64,000 nt of DNA, taken from contig JFBG01000014.1 of assembly GCA_000583135.1 (NCBI GenBank), forward strand, positions 1 to 64,000, in the 5' to 3' direction. The position numbers and the translations under genes were made by a program. How positions within the stretch are numbered: the first letter of the stretch is position 1; each line of letters opens with the position of its first letter. The notes under the pieces were generated by a model. It was not told where the DNA came from, ran no database searches, and saw nothing but the letters and a program-made list of their open reading frames with translations. Source of the stretch: Thioalkalivibrio sp. HK1. GTDB taxonomy: Bacteria > Pseudomonadota > Gammaproteobacteria > HK1. Below, one piece after another: positions 8,470 to 17,979 of the stretch.

Positions 8470-9678
8470 TCATGCGACGATCTTGGCATCGCGCAGATCG
8501 CCGATCCGGGCGTCGCTCAAACCCAGGATATCGGCAAGGATCTCGTCGGTATGCTGCCCCAAAGCCGGTGCCGGGCGGATCGGCTTGCGCTTGTGGCCCA
8601 TGAATTCCAAGGGAGATCCCGGCATCATGAAGGTGCCGACCCCCGGCTGCTCGACATCCTCGAAAAGGGGGTTGTCGGTGGAGCAGCGCGGATCGTCGCG
8701 CACCATCTTTGCAAAACTTCGATAGGGCCCCCAGCAAACACCGGATCGATCGAATGCGGCGCGGACTTCATCGAGAGTGTGCGCCCCGATCCATCGGGCA
8801 ACGATGGGGGCGATCGAATCCCTGGCCTCGAAGCGCCGGCCTTCATCGCTTAGATCCACCTCGAGCATCTCCTCGAGACGGGATATCGCTCGATGCCCGT
8901 CGATGGCGTCGAGCAGCGAGCGCCATTGTCGAGAGGTGATCGCGGCCACCATCACCCGGTGGCCGTCGCTCGTTGCGAAGTCGCGCCCGAAGGCGCCGTA
9001 GATATCGTTCCCCGTCGGCTCGCGCTCGGTGCCGTTGATCATCGCCTCGGCGATATGCCCGAGATTGCCGACCGTCGCATAAGCGACATCCGAAAGCGCA
9101 AGAACGATCTCCTCGCCCTCGCCGGTTTTCGCCCGTCGACGCAAGGCGGCCATCAGCCCCAAGGCCGCGGTCAAACCGGTGGTGACATCCCAAGCGGGAA
9201 AGACATGGTTGACCGGGGCATCGGCGCGGGCATTCCCGGTGGCCAGCGGATATCCGACCGCGCTGTTGACGGTGTAGTCCAAAGCCGTGGATCCATCGCG
9301 ATGGCCGATGATTCGCAGCATGATCACATCGGCGCGGCGTCCGGACAGCGAGGACCACGAAAGCTCCCCTCGGGGCGGAAGATTGGTCAAAAAACAGCCG
9401 CTGTCCTCGCCGGGGCGGGCGATCAACTCGGCGACGATTTCCTGTCCCTCGGGGGTTTTCGTATCCACCATGATGGAGCGTTTGCATTTATTCAGGCTCG
9501 CCCAGTACAAACTGGTGCCGTCGGAGGTGAGCGGCCAGCGACCGGCATCGACCCCGCCCCCCGGGGGATCGATGCGAATCACATCCGCCCCGAGCTGGGC
9601 GAGCACAAGTCCGCCGGTGGGAGCGGCGACGAAAGCGGAGGCTTCGACGATTCGAAGCCCCTCGAGGATTCCGTACAT
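8470..9678 (-). CDS. mct: Family III CoA transferase, 2-methylfumaryl-CoA isomerase (Mct)-like
   Basis: Protein of 402 aa of the CaiB/BaiF family with specific similarity, as I remember the sequence, to Chloroflexus mesaconyl-C1-CoA:C4-CoA intramolecular transferase. Shared segments: GLRIVEASAFVAAPTGGLVLA, LNKCKRSIMVD, ALDYTVNSAVGYP, VNHVFPAWDVTTG (carrying the family aspartate), IYGAFGRDFATSDG, GVCWGPYRSF, DDPRCSTDNPLF, MMPGSPLEFMG. In the 3-hydroxypropionate bicycle Mct moves CoA within mesaconyl-CoA. Other bicycle genes are not adjacent, so use in mesaconate metabolism is inference. The same-strand DUF4286-like gene lies 6 bp upstream. Confidence 0.75.
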   Translation of the reverse strand: MYGILEGLRIVEASAFVAAPTGGLVLAQLGADVIRIDPPGGGVDAGRWPLTSDGTSLYWASLNKCKRSIMVDTKTPEGQEIVAELIARPGEDSGCFLTNLPPRGELSWSSLSGRRADVIMLRIIGHRDGSTALDYTVNSAVGYPLATGNARADAPVNHVFPAWDVTTGLTAALGLMAALRRRAKTGEGEEIVLALSDVAYATVGNLGHIAEAMINGTEREPTGNDIYGAFGRDFATSDGHRVMVAAITSRQWRSLLDAIDGHRAISRLEEMLEVDLSDEGRRFEARDSIAPIVARWIGAHTLDEVRAAFDRSGVCWGPYRSFAKMVRDDPRCSTDNPLFEDVEQPGVGTFMMPGSPLEFMGHKRKPIRPAPALGQHTDEILADILGLSDARIGDLRDAKIVA

Positions 9679-9684
9679 GGCGGA

Positions 9685-10068
9685 TCATTCCTTCTCGTTG
9701 GCGTCAGGACAAGGCGGCATCGCATGCAGCAGTGTATGTCGACGATGACGGGTAAAGGGGCGCACTTGGCTCGACCAGCGTCCGCTTTCTATCGCTTCGG
9801 ACCACGCCGCGCTTTTGAGCACCTCGGGGCTCTCGATTCCATAGAGCGCATGCCATCTCGGGGTTTGTCCCCGCTCTATGCGCGACAGCCCGGCGCCGAT
9901 CGCCAATGAAAAATCGCAAGCCTGCAAGCGACGGACCCAAATCACCCCGGGCACCTCGAGCAACGCCGGAACATGTTCGCTGTCGTAGACCTCATGGAAA
10001 AGCGCCTCCTTTTCCGGGTCCACATCCATGGCGGCGATGAAGATATAGGGGGCTTTTTCGACATTCAT
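9685..10068 (-). CDS. Small dimeric alpha/beta-barrel-like protein (DUF4286-like)
   Basis: Protein of 127 aa. The start at 10068 has a good AGGAG Shine-Dalgarno; a longer frame upstream has none. Sequence features typical of small ferredoxin-fold barrel proteins: PYIFIAAMDVDPEKEALFHEVYDSEHVPALLEVPGV, then ALYGIESPEVLKSAAWSEAIESGRW and a basic tail. Related proteins are monooxygenase-like or EthD-like and often accessory to CoA-ester or aromatic catabolism; the enzymatic role is unknown. It ends 6 bp before the Mct-like gene starts, so the two are likely co-transcribed. Family name tentative. Confidence 0.65.
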   Translation of the reverse strand: MNVEKAPYIFIAAMDVDPEKEALFHEVYDSEHVPALLEVPGVIWVRRLQACDFSLAIGAGLSRIERGQTPRWHALYGIESPEVLKSAAWSEAIESGRWSSQVRPFTRHRRHTLLHAMPPCPDANEKE

Positions 10069-10293
10069 GAGCGATCTCCTTCGATGGGGCGATGACGGTT
10101 CGGAGTCGGGGTCGGTATTGGGGTCGGCTCGGGTCGAACTGCGAGGACTTTCCCCCAAGCCCTTTTCGCTCCATAGCTCAAAGGATCGATGATCGAACGA
10201 TACCCTTCGAGACGATGAAGCCCTTGGCTTCCAAGCGATTCATTCCCATTTGCTTCGTATTGAAGATGCAATGCGTGCATCTGCGATCCGCTT

Positions 10294-10593
10294 TCAATCT
10301 CGACCCCGATCCGAGATATGGATCTCCCTGGCAGTGATCAGATCGGCGTAGCGCTTGCGAGTGCGGGCCAAAATCGTAGATGCCTTGTGTTCTTCGAAGG
10401 CCTTGGCATCGCGATACATCTCGAAAAGAAAAACCCGATCATCGTCCTTCGAGATATTGCAGATCTCGAAGCGCAGACAGCCCGGCTCGCTCGCCAAGGT
10501 GCTCTTGGCATGCTCTTCGATGATGTCGATGAATCGCTCCTTGCACCCCGCTTTGATCTCGAACTTCACCACCAGGCAAATTGCGGATCCCAT
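10294..10593 (-). CDS. Antibiotic biosynthesis monooxygenase (ABM) domain protein
   Basis: Protein of 99 aa with the ABM ferredoxin-like fold signature: CLVVKFEIKAGCKERFIDII, LASEPGCLRFEI, RVFLFEMYRDAKAFEEHKAS. YgiN-like quinol monooxygenases have this size. A strong AAGGAGG at 10602-10608 (read on the minus strand) lies 7 nt before the ATG, fixing the start. It is probably the first gene of a minus-strand run leading to the DUF4286-like, Mct-like and HyuB-like genes, with a 225-bp gap before the next gene. Substrate unknown. Confidence 0.85.
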   Translation of the reverse strand: MGSAICLVVKFEIKAGCKERFIDIIEEHAKSTLASEPGCLRFEICNISKDDDRVFLFEMYRDAKAFEEHKASTILARTRKRYADLITAREIHISDRGRD

Positions 10594-10806
10594 GATTCAT
10601 CCTCCTTAAGGGGCATCGTCGATGGTCTTTGGATGAACCGACACCTCGAAGCCTCCACGGGATATCGTCGGCTTTGCATGACAACGATCCAAATCGACGA
10701 CTATCCGTTAATGGATATCCGGTTCATGAATCTTCGATCATAAAATCACTCTTCCTTCGATGAGACGATATCGAAAAAAACACGCCCCTTTTTCGGAGAT
10801 CGACCC

Positions 10807-12480
10807 ATGCCCTTGCCGCCGACGATCCTCGCCAACGAGGCCATCAAGACCGGCGTGGTGATCTGCGGCCACGGAAGCCGAAGGCCGACGGCGACCCGGG
10901 GATTCGCCGAGCTGACCGACAGGCTGCAGGCGAAGTTGCCGGGGATCGATATCGAATGCGCTTTCATGAGTCTCGCCGAGCCCGATATCCCCACCGCGAT
11001 CGCCCGCCTGCGCGCCAAGGGCAATCGAAGAGTGCTGGCGATACCGGGACTTGTCTTCGATGGCGATCATGCCCGAAAGGATATCCCGGAAGCCCTCGCT
11101 CGCTATTCGACGAGCGACCCCGAAAGCGATATCCGCTACGGGCGATGCTTGGGCTTCGAGTCGAGGATGCTCGATGCCGCCGGCGAACGCATCCTCCAAG
11201 CGATACGTTGCAGTGCGCTCGATATCCCGCTGTCGAAGACACTGCTGATCGTTGTCGGCAGCGGGGCTTCGAACGACCGCGCCAATGCCGGTATCGCCGA
11301 TGCCGCCCGTCGTCTGTGGCAGCGCTTGGCTCCCGGCTGGGCCATGCCCGCCTATGTGGGAGCGAGCCCTCCGAGTATCGAATCCGCCTTGGAGCATGCG
11401 GTGCGGCTCGGCTATCTCAGGATCGTCGTCTTCCCTTGCTTTCTCTTCGCCGGCATCTTGTGGGAGAAGATCCTCGGCCATTGCGATGCCTTCGCCCGGG
11501 GCAATCCGGGGATCGAGTTCATCAAAAGCCGTTGCCTCGAAGATCATCCGGGGGTGATCGATACCCTGATCGAGCGTATCTTCGAGCTGAGCGAGGCAAA
11601 GGACGAGGCGACGAGGGCGACCGCAGATCCCTCGACACCCTCGATCCTCCCCTCGGACGATCCGGGGCTCGAATCCGAAGCCATTGATACCGGCGATGCC
11701 CTATCCGAACCGGGTGCAGGCGAGGTATCCCTCGTCGGAGCGGGGCCAGGGGATCCCGATCTGCTCAGCGTGCGGGCGATGCGCCTGCTCCGATGCGCCG
11801 ATGCCATCGTCTACGACCGACTCGTCTCCTCCGAAATCCTCGCCCTCGCCCGCCCCCAAGCGCAGATGATCTATGCCGGAAAAAGGCGCGCCGATCATGC
11901 CTTGCCGCAGCCGGATATCAATCGTTTGTTGGTGCGATTGGCAAGGCAAGGAAAACGGGTGCTGCGACTCAAAGGCGGCGATCCCTTCATCTTCGGTCGA
12001 GGCGGCGAGGAAATCGCGACCCTGGCGGATGAGCGCATCCCCTTTCAAGTGGTGCCGGGGATCACCGCCGCTTCGGGCTGTGCGGCCTACGCCGGGATCC
12101 CGCTGACCCATCGCGATCACGCCCATGCCTGCCTTTTCGTTACCGGCAATCGCAAGAACGAAGAAATCGATCTCGACTGGGAGGCGCTGTCTCGGCCGCT
12201 GCAAACGGTGGTGGTTTATATGGGTTTGGTGAGCCTGCCGGTGATCTGCACCCGGCTGATCGAATACGGTCTTGCCCACGAGACCCCGGCGGCCCTCGTG
12301 CAACGAGGGACCACCGCCGCGCAGCGGGTGCTCACCGGAACGGTGCGAAGCCTGCCCGCCATCGTCGAACGCGAGCGCCCCCGCCCGCCCACCTTGCTGA
12401 TCATCGGTCATGTCGTGAGGCTACGCGAATCCCTCGCATGGTTCGATCCCGGCAAGGAGATCGACGATCGGGGGATATAA
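10807..12480 (+). CDS. CbiX/SirB-type chelatase fused to uroporphyrinogen-III C-methyltransferase
   Basis: Two-domain protein of 557 aa. Residues about 15-265 are a duplicated CbiX-like sirohydrochlorin chelatase ([13 protein letters not shown], a second half with [11 protein letters not shown] and [16 protein letters not shown]). Residues about 305-550 are SUMT/CobA ([63 protein letters not shown]). A 40-residue acidic/proline linker joins them. Together they give precorrin-2 formation and metal insertion; the precorrin-2 dehydrogenase domain of CysG is absent. The product could be siroheme or, with cobalt, an early corrinoid. GGAG precedes the ATG. No operon partner is adjacent. Confidence 0.9.
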   Translation: MPLPPTILANEAIKTGVVICGHGSRRPTATRGFAELTDRLQAKLPGIDIECAFMSLAEPDIPTAIARLRAKGNRRVLAIPGLVFDGDHARKDIPEALARYSTSDPESDIRYGRCLGFESRMLDAAGERILQAIRCSALDIPLSKTLLIVVGSGASNDRANAGIADAARRLWQRLAPGWAMPAYVGASPPSIESALEHAVRLGYLRIVVFPCFLFAGILWEKILGHCDAFARGNPGIEFIKSRCLEDHPGVIDTLIERIFELSEAKDEATRATADPSTPSILPSDDPGLESEAIDTGDALSEPGAGEVSLVGAGPGDPDLLSVRAMRLLRCADAIVYDRLVSSEILALARPQAQMIYAGKRRADHALPQPDINRLLVRLARQGKRVLRLKGGDPFIFGRGGEEIATLADERIPFQVVPGITAASGCAAYAGIPLTHRDHAHACLFVTGNRKNEEIDLDWEALSRPLQTVVVYMGLVSLPVICTRLIEYGLAHETPAALVQRGTTAAQRVLTGTVRSLPAIVERERPRPPTLLIIGHVVRLRESLAWFDPGKEIDDRGI

Positions 12481-12802
12481 TTCAACGGTAGCGATCTCGA
12501 TCTCGGTAGCGCCCGATATCGAAATCGCCACTTTTGATCCTCATCGAAAAACGCAAACGGGCATCTTCTTCTTGGCCCCCGATCGTCGACTGCCGATGAT
12601 CGATTGCCGATCGCTCGAAGATATCCCGTCGGCAAAGAAAAAGCCGGGAAATCCTCGGACCTTCCTCGGATCGACTCGTCGATTGCGGCGTTCTTCCACA
12701 CCGGATACTCCCGCACCGAACTCCTTACGAGGGATCCTTTCGAATACCCCGCTCGATCCCTTGGCGATCGATATCTTCAAAACAATCCTCAAGGTAATGT
12801 CG
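12481..12802. other. Intergenic region, nothing recognised
   Basis: About 320 bp between the CbiX-SUMT gene and the iorAB relic. It has short duplicated words (GGTAGCGATCTCGATCTCGGTAGCG region at 12487-12511) but no recognisable gene or terminator. It may hold the former ior promoter. Confidence 0.4.
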
Positions 12803-13485
12803 ATGGCCAACTTCATCCTCAACGACCGGCCGGTCGATATCGATATCGACGGCTCCACTCCCTTGCTATGGGTATTGCGCGATACCTTGAAACTCAACGG
12901 AACCAAATTCGGCTGCGGATTGGCTCAATGCGGAGCGTGCACGGTGCACTTGGACGGCCAGGCCATCCGCAGTTGCGTCACTCCGGTGGCGGCGATCGAG
13001 GGTCGATCGATCAAGACCATCGAATCCATCGGCGAAGACAAGGTCGGATCCGCGGTGCAGCAAGCATGGGTCGAGCACGATGTCCCCCAATGCGGCTACT
13101 GCCAAAGCGGACAGATCATGAGCGCGGTCGGTCGAACATACCCATACCGCCTTCGTGATGGAGACCCTGATCGACGAGATCGCCCGCGCCGGGGATCGCG
13201 ATCCGGTCGCGCTGCGGCGTACACTGCTCGCCGAACATCCAAGGCACTTGGCGACGCTGGATCTGGTGGTCGAGAAATCCGGCTGTCGAGCAGGGCAACT
13301 TCAACGACTACATCGTGGCCCGGATGCCGGATATGCCCTCGATCGACGTGCATATCGTCCCCTCCGCCGAGCCCCCCACCGGGGCCGGGGAGCCCGGGTT
13401 GCCGCCGGCGGCGCCCGCCATCGCCAATGCGATCTTCGCCTTGACCGGCACCCCGGTGCGCGAGCTGCCGATCCGGATGGGGTGA
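12803..13485 (+). pseudogene. Collapsed iorAB-type molybdenum hydroxylase locus (isoquinoline 1-oxidoreductase family)
   Basis: Three fragments in three frames. (1) 12803 to about 13128, frame of the ATG after AAGG: the Fe-S subunit N-terminus with GCGLAQCGACTVHLDG and [13 protein letters not shown], cut off before the second C-x-C half of the [2Fe-2S] domain. (2) About 13131-13280, next frame: large-subunit internal segment [20 protein letters not shown], then [10 protein letters not shown] and [16 protein letters not shown]. (3) 13285-13485, third frame: large-subunit C-terminus [57 protein letters not shown] and stop. Most of the approximately 700-aa catalytic subunit is gone. At least two internal deletions are needed, so this is not a single sequencing error. 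Confidence 0.88.
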
Positions 13486-13627
13486 GGGCGGGAATCGCTC
13501 GAAACGCCCTTCCCCTTGGACGAGATCGAAAGGTGCGATGGCTCCACGGGGCGAAATCAGGCGAAATCAAACGCATCCGCAAAGCGGTAGGTACGACTCT
13601 TCCATTCATCGATAAAAGGACAACACC

Positions 13628-14110
13628 ATGGCTATCGAAGCAGGAAGCAAGATCCCCCAAGCGACCTTCGGCCGCATGACTGCCGACGGGCCGAGCCAAG
13701 TCTCGAGCGACGAGATTTTCACCGGACGCAAGGTCGTGGTCTTTGCGGTACCGGGGGCTTTCACCCCCTCGTGCTCCGCCAGCCATCTGCCGGGATTCGT
13801 CGCCAACGCCGACAAGATCAAGGCCAAGGGGATCGACGAGATCGTATGCATCTCGGTCAACGATCCCTTCGTGATGGGCGCTTGGGGTCGTCAGCAAAAT
13901 GCCGAGGAGATCGCCATGCTGGCCGACGGCAGCGGCATCTTCACCAAAGCCGCGGGGATGGAACTCGACCTTAGGGACAAGGGGCTCGGCGTTCGCTCCC
14001 ACCGCTATGCGATGGTGGTCGAGGACGGCACCATCACCCACCTGATGGTCGAGGACGAGCCCCCGAAGGTCGAAAAATCAAGCGCGGAATCGGTGCTCGC
14101 CGTCCTTTGA
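13628..14110 (+). CDS. Peroxiredoxin, Prx5 type
   Basis: Thiol peroxidase of 160 aa, normal length. The catalytic site is [16 protein letters not shown] with peroxidatic Cys49; it is followed by [17 protein letters not shown] and [15 protein letters not shown], the family pattern. It reduces hydroperoxides using thioredoxin- or glutaredoxin-type donors in the cytoplasm. AAGGA lies upstream of the ATG. It is convergent with etfBA across a strong terminator. No fused glutaredoxin domain is seen. Confidence 0.95.
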   Translation: MAIEAGSKIPQATFGRMTADGPSQVSSDEIFTGRKVVVFAVPGAFTPSCSASHLPGFVANADKIKAKGIDEIVCISVNDPFVMGAWGRQQNAEEIAMLADGSGIFTKAAGMELDLRDKGLGVRSHRYAMVVEDGTITHLMVEDEPPKVEKSSAESVLAVL

Positions 14111-14225
14111 AGGCTAACACCTTAGGACAGGATATCGAATCCCGGCGAAGCCGAATCCTCGATCGTCATCGCCCATCGGATCGGCAGGGCGAGCCGTCGG
14201 GCCGAATATTGAAGTACCGAAAAAA

Positions 14226-14268
14226 CCGAAGGGGCCTCGGGAGAAGACACTCCCCGAGGCCCCTTCGG
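14226..14268. terminator. Strong bidirectional terminator-type hairpin
   Basis: A perfect 16-bp stem, CCGAAGGGGCCTCGGG at 14226-14241 and its complement at 14253-14268, with an 11-nt loop. It is centred between the convergent prx and etfA genes, with an A-run (14221-14225) on the left serving as a U-tract for the minus strand. Confidence 0.85.
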
Positions 14269-14308
14269 CCGAAGCCCCTTCGGTGTGATCGACGAATCCA
14301 CGATCTTT

Positions 14309-15244
14309 TCAAGACGACAACTTCTCGTCGAGTTCGGGAACCGCTTCGAAGAGATCCGCTACCAGCCCGTAGTCGGCGACCTGAAAGATCGGCGCCTCCT
14401 CGTCCTTGTTGATGGCCACGATCACCTTGCTCTCCTTCATCCCCGCCAGATGCTGTATCGCTCCTGAGATCCCGACCGCGATATAGAGATCCGGAGCGAC
14501 CACCTTTCCGGTCTGCCCGACTTGATAGTCGTTGGGAACGAAGCCGGCATCGACCGCGGCCCTCGAAGCCCCGACCGCGGCCCCGAGTTTGTCGGCGATG
14601 CCCTCGAGCATCGAGAAATTCTCCCCGCTTTGCATGCCTCGACCGCCGGAAACGACGATCCGCGCCGCGGTCAGATCCGGTCGCTCCGAGCGCGTGAGAT
14701 CCTGGCCGACGAAGGTGGAAAGACCGCTGTCGCCCGAGGACTCGATGGCCTCCACCGACGCCTGCCCCCCTTGATCGGCGACGGCATCGAAGGCGGTGGT
14801 GCGCACCGAAATCATCTTGATCGGATCCACGGACTGCACCTTGGCAATCGCATTGCCCGCATAGATGGGGCGTACGAAGGTATCTGCGGATTCGATGCCG
14901 CTTATATCCGAGATCGGGGAAAGATCGAGCAGGGCCGCGGCCCGCGGCAATATATTCTTGCCGGCCTTGGTGGCCGGGATCAGCACATGCGAATAGTCAC
15001 CGGCGATCTTCGCGGTGAGGCTCGCTATATTTTCCGCCGACTGATGGGCATAGGCCGCATCGTCGGCAACGCGCACCCGGCTCACCCCATCGACCCTCGC
15101 TGCCGCTTGGGCCACCGAGGAGCAGTCCGCCCCCGCCACCAAGAGATGGATATCGTCCCCGAGCCGACCCGCCGCCGCCACCGTATGCAATGTGGCCGGC
15201 GCCAGATCGCGATGATCGTGTTCCGCTATGACAAGAATGCTCAT
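14309..15244 (-). CDS. etfA: Electron transfer flavoprotein alpha subunit
   Basis: Protein of 311 aa, the standard EtfA length. The C-terminal FAD-binding domain shows [58 protein letters not shown] and [20 protein letters not shown]. With EtfB it accepts electrons from acyl-CoA and other dehydrogenases and passes them to ETF-quinone oxidoreductase (not encoded here). The start codon directly follows the etfB stop, indicating translational coupling. It terminates at the hairpin shared with prx. Confidence 0.96.
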   Translation of the reverse strand: MSILVIAEHDHRDLAPATLHTVAAAGRLGDDIHLLVAGADCSSVAQAAARVDGVSRVRVADDAAYAHQSAENIASLTAKIAGDYSHVLIPATKAGKNILPRAAALLDLSPISDISGIESADTFVRPIYAGNAIAKVQSVDPIKMISVRTTAFDAVADQGGQASVEAIESSGDSGLSTFVGQDLTRSERPDLTAARIVVSGGRGMQSGENFSMLEGIADKLGAAVGASRAAVDAGFVPNDYQVGQTGKVVAPDLYIAVGISGAIQHLAGMKESKVIVAINKDEEAPIFQVADYGLVADLFEAVPELDEKLSS

Positions 15245-15994
15245 TTAGATCACCTTCGCCTCGTTCTTCAGCTTCTCGACCAGTTCGGCCACATCCGCCA
15301 CCCGCACCCCGGCCTCGCGTTTCGGCGGCTCGCAAACCTCGATGGTTTTCACCCGCGGCGTGATATCGACCCCGAGCGCTTCCGGAGTCGTCATCTCGAT
15401 CGGCTTCTTCTTGGCCTTCATGATATTGGGAAGCGAGGCGAAACGAGGCTCGTTGAGACGAAGGTCGGTGGTGACCACCGCAGGCATCGAAAGATTCAAG
15501 GTCTCCAACCCGCCATCGATCTCGCGGGTCAGATTCATCCTGTCTCCCTCGATCTCGATGCGGTAGGCGAAGGTCCCTTGAGGCCAGCCGAGCAATGCTG
15601 CGAGCATCTGCCCGGTCTGGGTGTTGTCGCCGTCGATGGACTGCTTGCCGACGATCACCAATCCCGGCTCCTCGCGCTCCACGATCACCTTCATCATCTT
15701 GGCGATCGCCAGCGGCTCGAGCGGGGCCTCGCTCTCGACCAATATCCCGCGATCCGCACCCATCGCAAGGGCGGTGCGAATCGTCTCCTGGCATTGCGCC
15801 ACCCCCATCGAAAGCGCGATCACCTCGCTCGCCTTGCCCGCCTCCTTGATCCGAAGCGCCTCTTCGACCGCGATTTCATCGAAGGGATTCATCGACATCT
15901 TCACATTCGCGAGTTCGACACCGCTTCGATCCGCCTTGACGCGTATCTTGACGTTGTAGTCGATCACCCGCTTGACCGCGACCAGGATCTTCAT
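15245..15994 (-). CDS. etfB: Electron transfer flavoprotein beta subunit
   Basis: Protein of 249 aa. Motifs: [19 protein letters not shown] at the start, [44 protein letters not shown] (AMP-binding region), and MKAKKKPIE followed by the recognition segment. The start at 15994 is taken at the conserved MKILV; the longer frame adds only four residues. It is the first gene of etfBA. ETF is expected to serve acyl-CoA dehydrogenases, in keeping with the CoA-ester enzymes nearby. Confidence 0.96.
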   Translation of the reverse strand: MKILVAVKRVIDYNVKIRVKADRSGVELANVKMSMNPFDEIAVEEALRIKEAGKASEVIALSMGVAQCQETIRTALAMGADRGILVESEAPLEPLAIAKMMKVIVEREEPGLVIVGKQSIDGDNTQTGQMLAALLGWPQGTFAYRIEIEGDRMNLTREIDGGLETLNLSMPAVVTTDLRLNEPRFASLPNIMKAKKKPIEMTTPEALGVDITPRVKTIEVCEPPKREAGVRVADVAELVEKLKNEAKVI

Positions 15995-16538
15995 TGCACC
16001 TGCCACCTCCCTTCAAAAAAAGAACGATTCATGCCGAGCGCGCATCCACCTCTCGATCATGATGCTCGATCGAGATGCTCGACCACGAGATCCGAGCGCG
16101 CGGCGATACGCCGATGGTGTCGCAAAAGAGATTTTCGATTCGATTCCATTCGATGGCGACCGGCGTGATTTTAACAACGATGATGCGCCCTTTTACGAAA
16201 AAGAACGCATCCCCGATGCACCCCCAAGAATGCCTCCGGTCGGGGAGCGCAACGAGCGGCTATCATAAACGCCGAGGCTATCTTGCAACGCTCATCAGAT
16301 CCCCCGTCATGCTTCACGGGGCTTGCCGATGATCTCGGATCGGCGGCGCCCAAGCCTCATCGGGCGGCTTGGCTTTACGGTTTCGCCGCTCCTTGCCGAA
16401 AGACCGCCTTCGAGATCGACGTTGCGAGATCGACGTCATGAGATCGAGGTCAATGGATATCGAAGATCGAAAGCCGCCTCGATCGATGACTCGGATTCGC
16501 ATTCGCTCGACCTCCTTGTGTCCCCGAGGCTTCCGACG
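15995..16538. other. Intergenic region between divergent etfB and CoA transferase
   Basis: About 540 bp holding the divergent promoters. The only structure seen is the 14-bp tandem repeat at 16411-16452. Open frames here show no homology I recognise. Confidence 0.45.
16411..16452. repeat. Imperfect 14-bp tandem repeat, three copies
   Basis: CGAGATCGACGTTG, CGAGATCGACGTCA and TGAGATCGAGGTCA follow head to tail at 16411-16424, 16425-16438 and 16439-16452. They lie about 90 bp upstream of the CoA transferase start. They could be repeated binding sites or slippage products. Confidence 0.85.
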
Positions 16539-17969
16539 ATGACCGAACGCCCTTTCGCACCTTCCGCCGACGGCGCGCCCGAGGACCCTTCTCCGGCAGG
16601 CCCGATCCAAGGGGTGCGCATCATCGACTTGACCACCATCGTTCTCGGCCCGACGGCGACCCAGTTATTGGGGGATTTGGGAGCGGATGTGATCAAGGTC
16701 GAGCCTCTTTCATGGGATCCCATGCGAGAAGCCGGGGCCTTGGGATCAGCGCAACCGACGGCGCCGAAGCAATCCGGCGATATCGCCGCCGACAACGAAG
16801 GGGACGGGCGAGTCGATGAATCGGGCGATCCTTGCTCGAAGGCGCCGCCGAACCCTCCCGGCAACTCCCCCGACGCTCCCGATCGGCGGATGGGTGCGAT
16901 CTTCCTTACCAACAATCGCAACAAGCGCTCGCTCGTGCTCGATCTGAAAAGCCCCCGAGGATACGAGGCGATGCGGCGGCTGTTGCAAGGAGCGGATGTT
17001 TTCGTGCACAACATGCGCCCCGATGCCCTCGATCGTCTGGGCTTGGGGTATGAGGCGGTGCGCAAGATCAATCCCGATATCATCCATTGCGGATCTTATG
17101 GCTACGCCCGCAAAGGACCCTACGGACACAAGCCGGCCTACGACGATTTGATCCAAGCGGTATCGGGGCTCGCTTTCTTGCAGGCTACGAACGACAACCC
17201 CGCCTATGTGCACTCGGTGGTCGCCGACAAGGTGACGGGGCTCAATGTGGTGGTGGCGATACTGGCCGCATTGCTGCATCGAGAGCGAAGGGGGCAAGGG
17301 CAATGCATCGAGGTGCCGATGTTCGAGAGCATGGTCGCTTTCAATATGAACGAGCACCTCTACGGACGCACCCATATTCCGGCGAGGGGGCGAGCGGGCT
17401 ATCCGCGATCGCTTTCCCCGTGGCGCCGCCCCTATCGCACCCTCGACGGCTGGATCGGGGTGATGCCCTATACCGATGCCCAATGGCAAAGGCTCTTCGA
17501 CCTCGCACAGCGCCCGGATCTATCGACCGATCCACGCTTCGCCTCGATCGCCGACCGCTTGGCGCATATCGACGAGGTCTACGAAACCCTGGCCGATATC
17601 ATCGGCAAGCGAAGCACCGCCGATTGGCTGAAAGCCCTCGATGCCGCCGATATTCCCTCGACCCCGGTCAATCGTCCGGATGATCTGATCGACGATCCGC
17701 ATTTGAAGGCCACGGGGTTTTGGCAGGAGGTGGAACATCCCACGCTGGGCTCGTTGCGCATGCCCGGGGCGACCATGAATTTCTCGAAGACCCCTTTTTC
17801 GATCAGTCATCCGCCGCCTCTACCGGGTGAACATAGCGCGCAGGTGCTCGGCGAGATCGGCTACGACCCGGAACAAATCGAGAGCCTTGTCGATGACGGG
17901 ATCGTCTTCGACGGCGGGCAAGCGCGAACAAAGCCGGCCGACCAAGAAAAGACGAGCGGGAAAAGATAG
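16539..17969 (+). CDS. CaiB/BaiF family III CoA transferase
   Basis: Protein of 476 aa. Core motifs: GVRIIDLTTIVLGPTATQLL, LGADVIKVEP, NNRNKRSLVLDL, GYARKGPYGHKPAYDDLIQA, VADKVTGLNVV (family aspartate), HPTLGSLRMPG and PLPGEHSAQVLGEIGYD. It transfers CoA between an acyl-CoA and a carboxylate. Residues about 62-113 are a low-complexity Asp/Pro/Ser/Gly insert not typical of the family. The next gene, a MaoC hydratase, starts 10 bp downstream, so the pair probably activates an acid and hydrates the enoyl-CoA. Actual substrate unknown; mesaconate- or itaconate-like acids are possible (inference). Confidence 0.85.
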   Translation: MTERPFAPSADGAPEDPSPAGPIQGVRIIDLTTIVLGPTATQLLGDLGADVIKVEPLSWDPMREAGALGSAQPTAPKQSGDIAADNEGDGRVDESGDPCSKAPPNPPGNSPDAPDRRMGAIFLTNNRNKRSLVLDLKSPRGYEAMRRLLQGADVFVHNMRPDALDRLGLGYEAVRKINPDIIHCGSYGYARKGPYGHKPAYDDLIQAVSGLAFLQATNDNPAYVHSVVADKVTGLNVVVAILAALLHRERRGQGQCIEVPMFESMVAFNMNEHLYGRTHIPARGRAGYPRSLSPWRRPYRTLDGWIGVMPYTDAQWQRLFDLAQRPDLSTDPRFASIADRLAHIDEVYETLADIIGKRSTADWLKALDAADIPSTPVNRPDDLIDDPHLKATGFWQEVEHPTLGSLRMPGATMNFSKTPFSISHPPPLPGEHSAQVLGEIGYDPEQIESLVDDGIVFDGGQARTKPADQEKTSGKR

Positions 17970-17979
17970 GAATATCCGC

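Noticed and set aside
12572..13444. A 290-aa fusion protein starting with the Fe-S domain
   Set aside because: Beyond about 13128 this frame translates to Arg/Pro-rich nonsense, while the other two frames match the large subunit.
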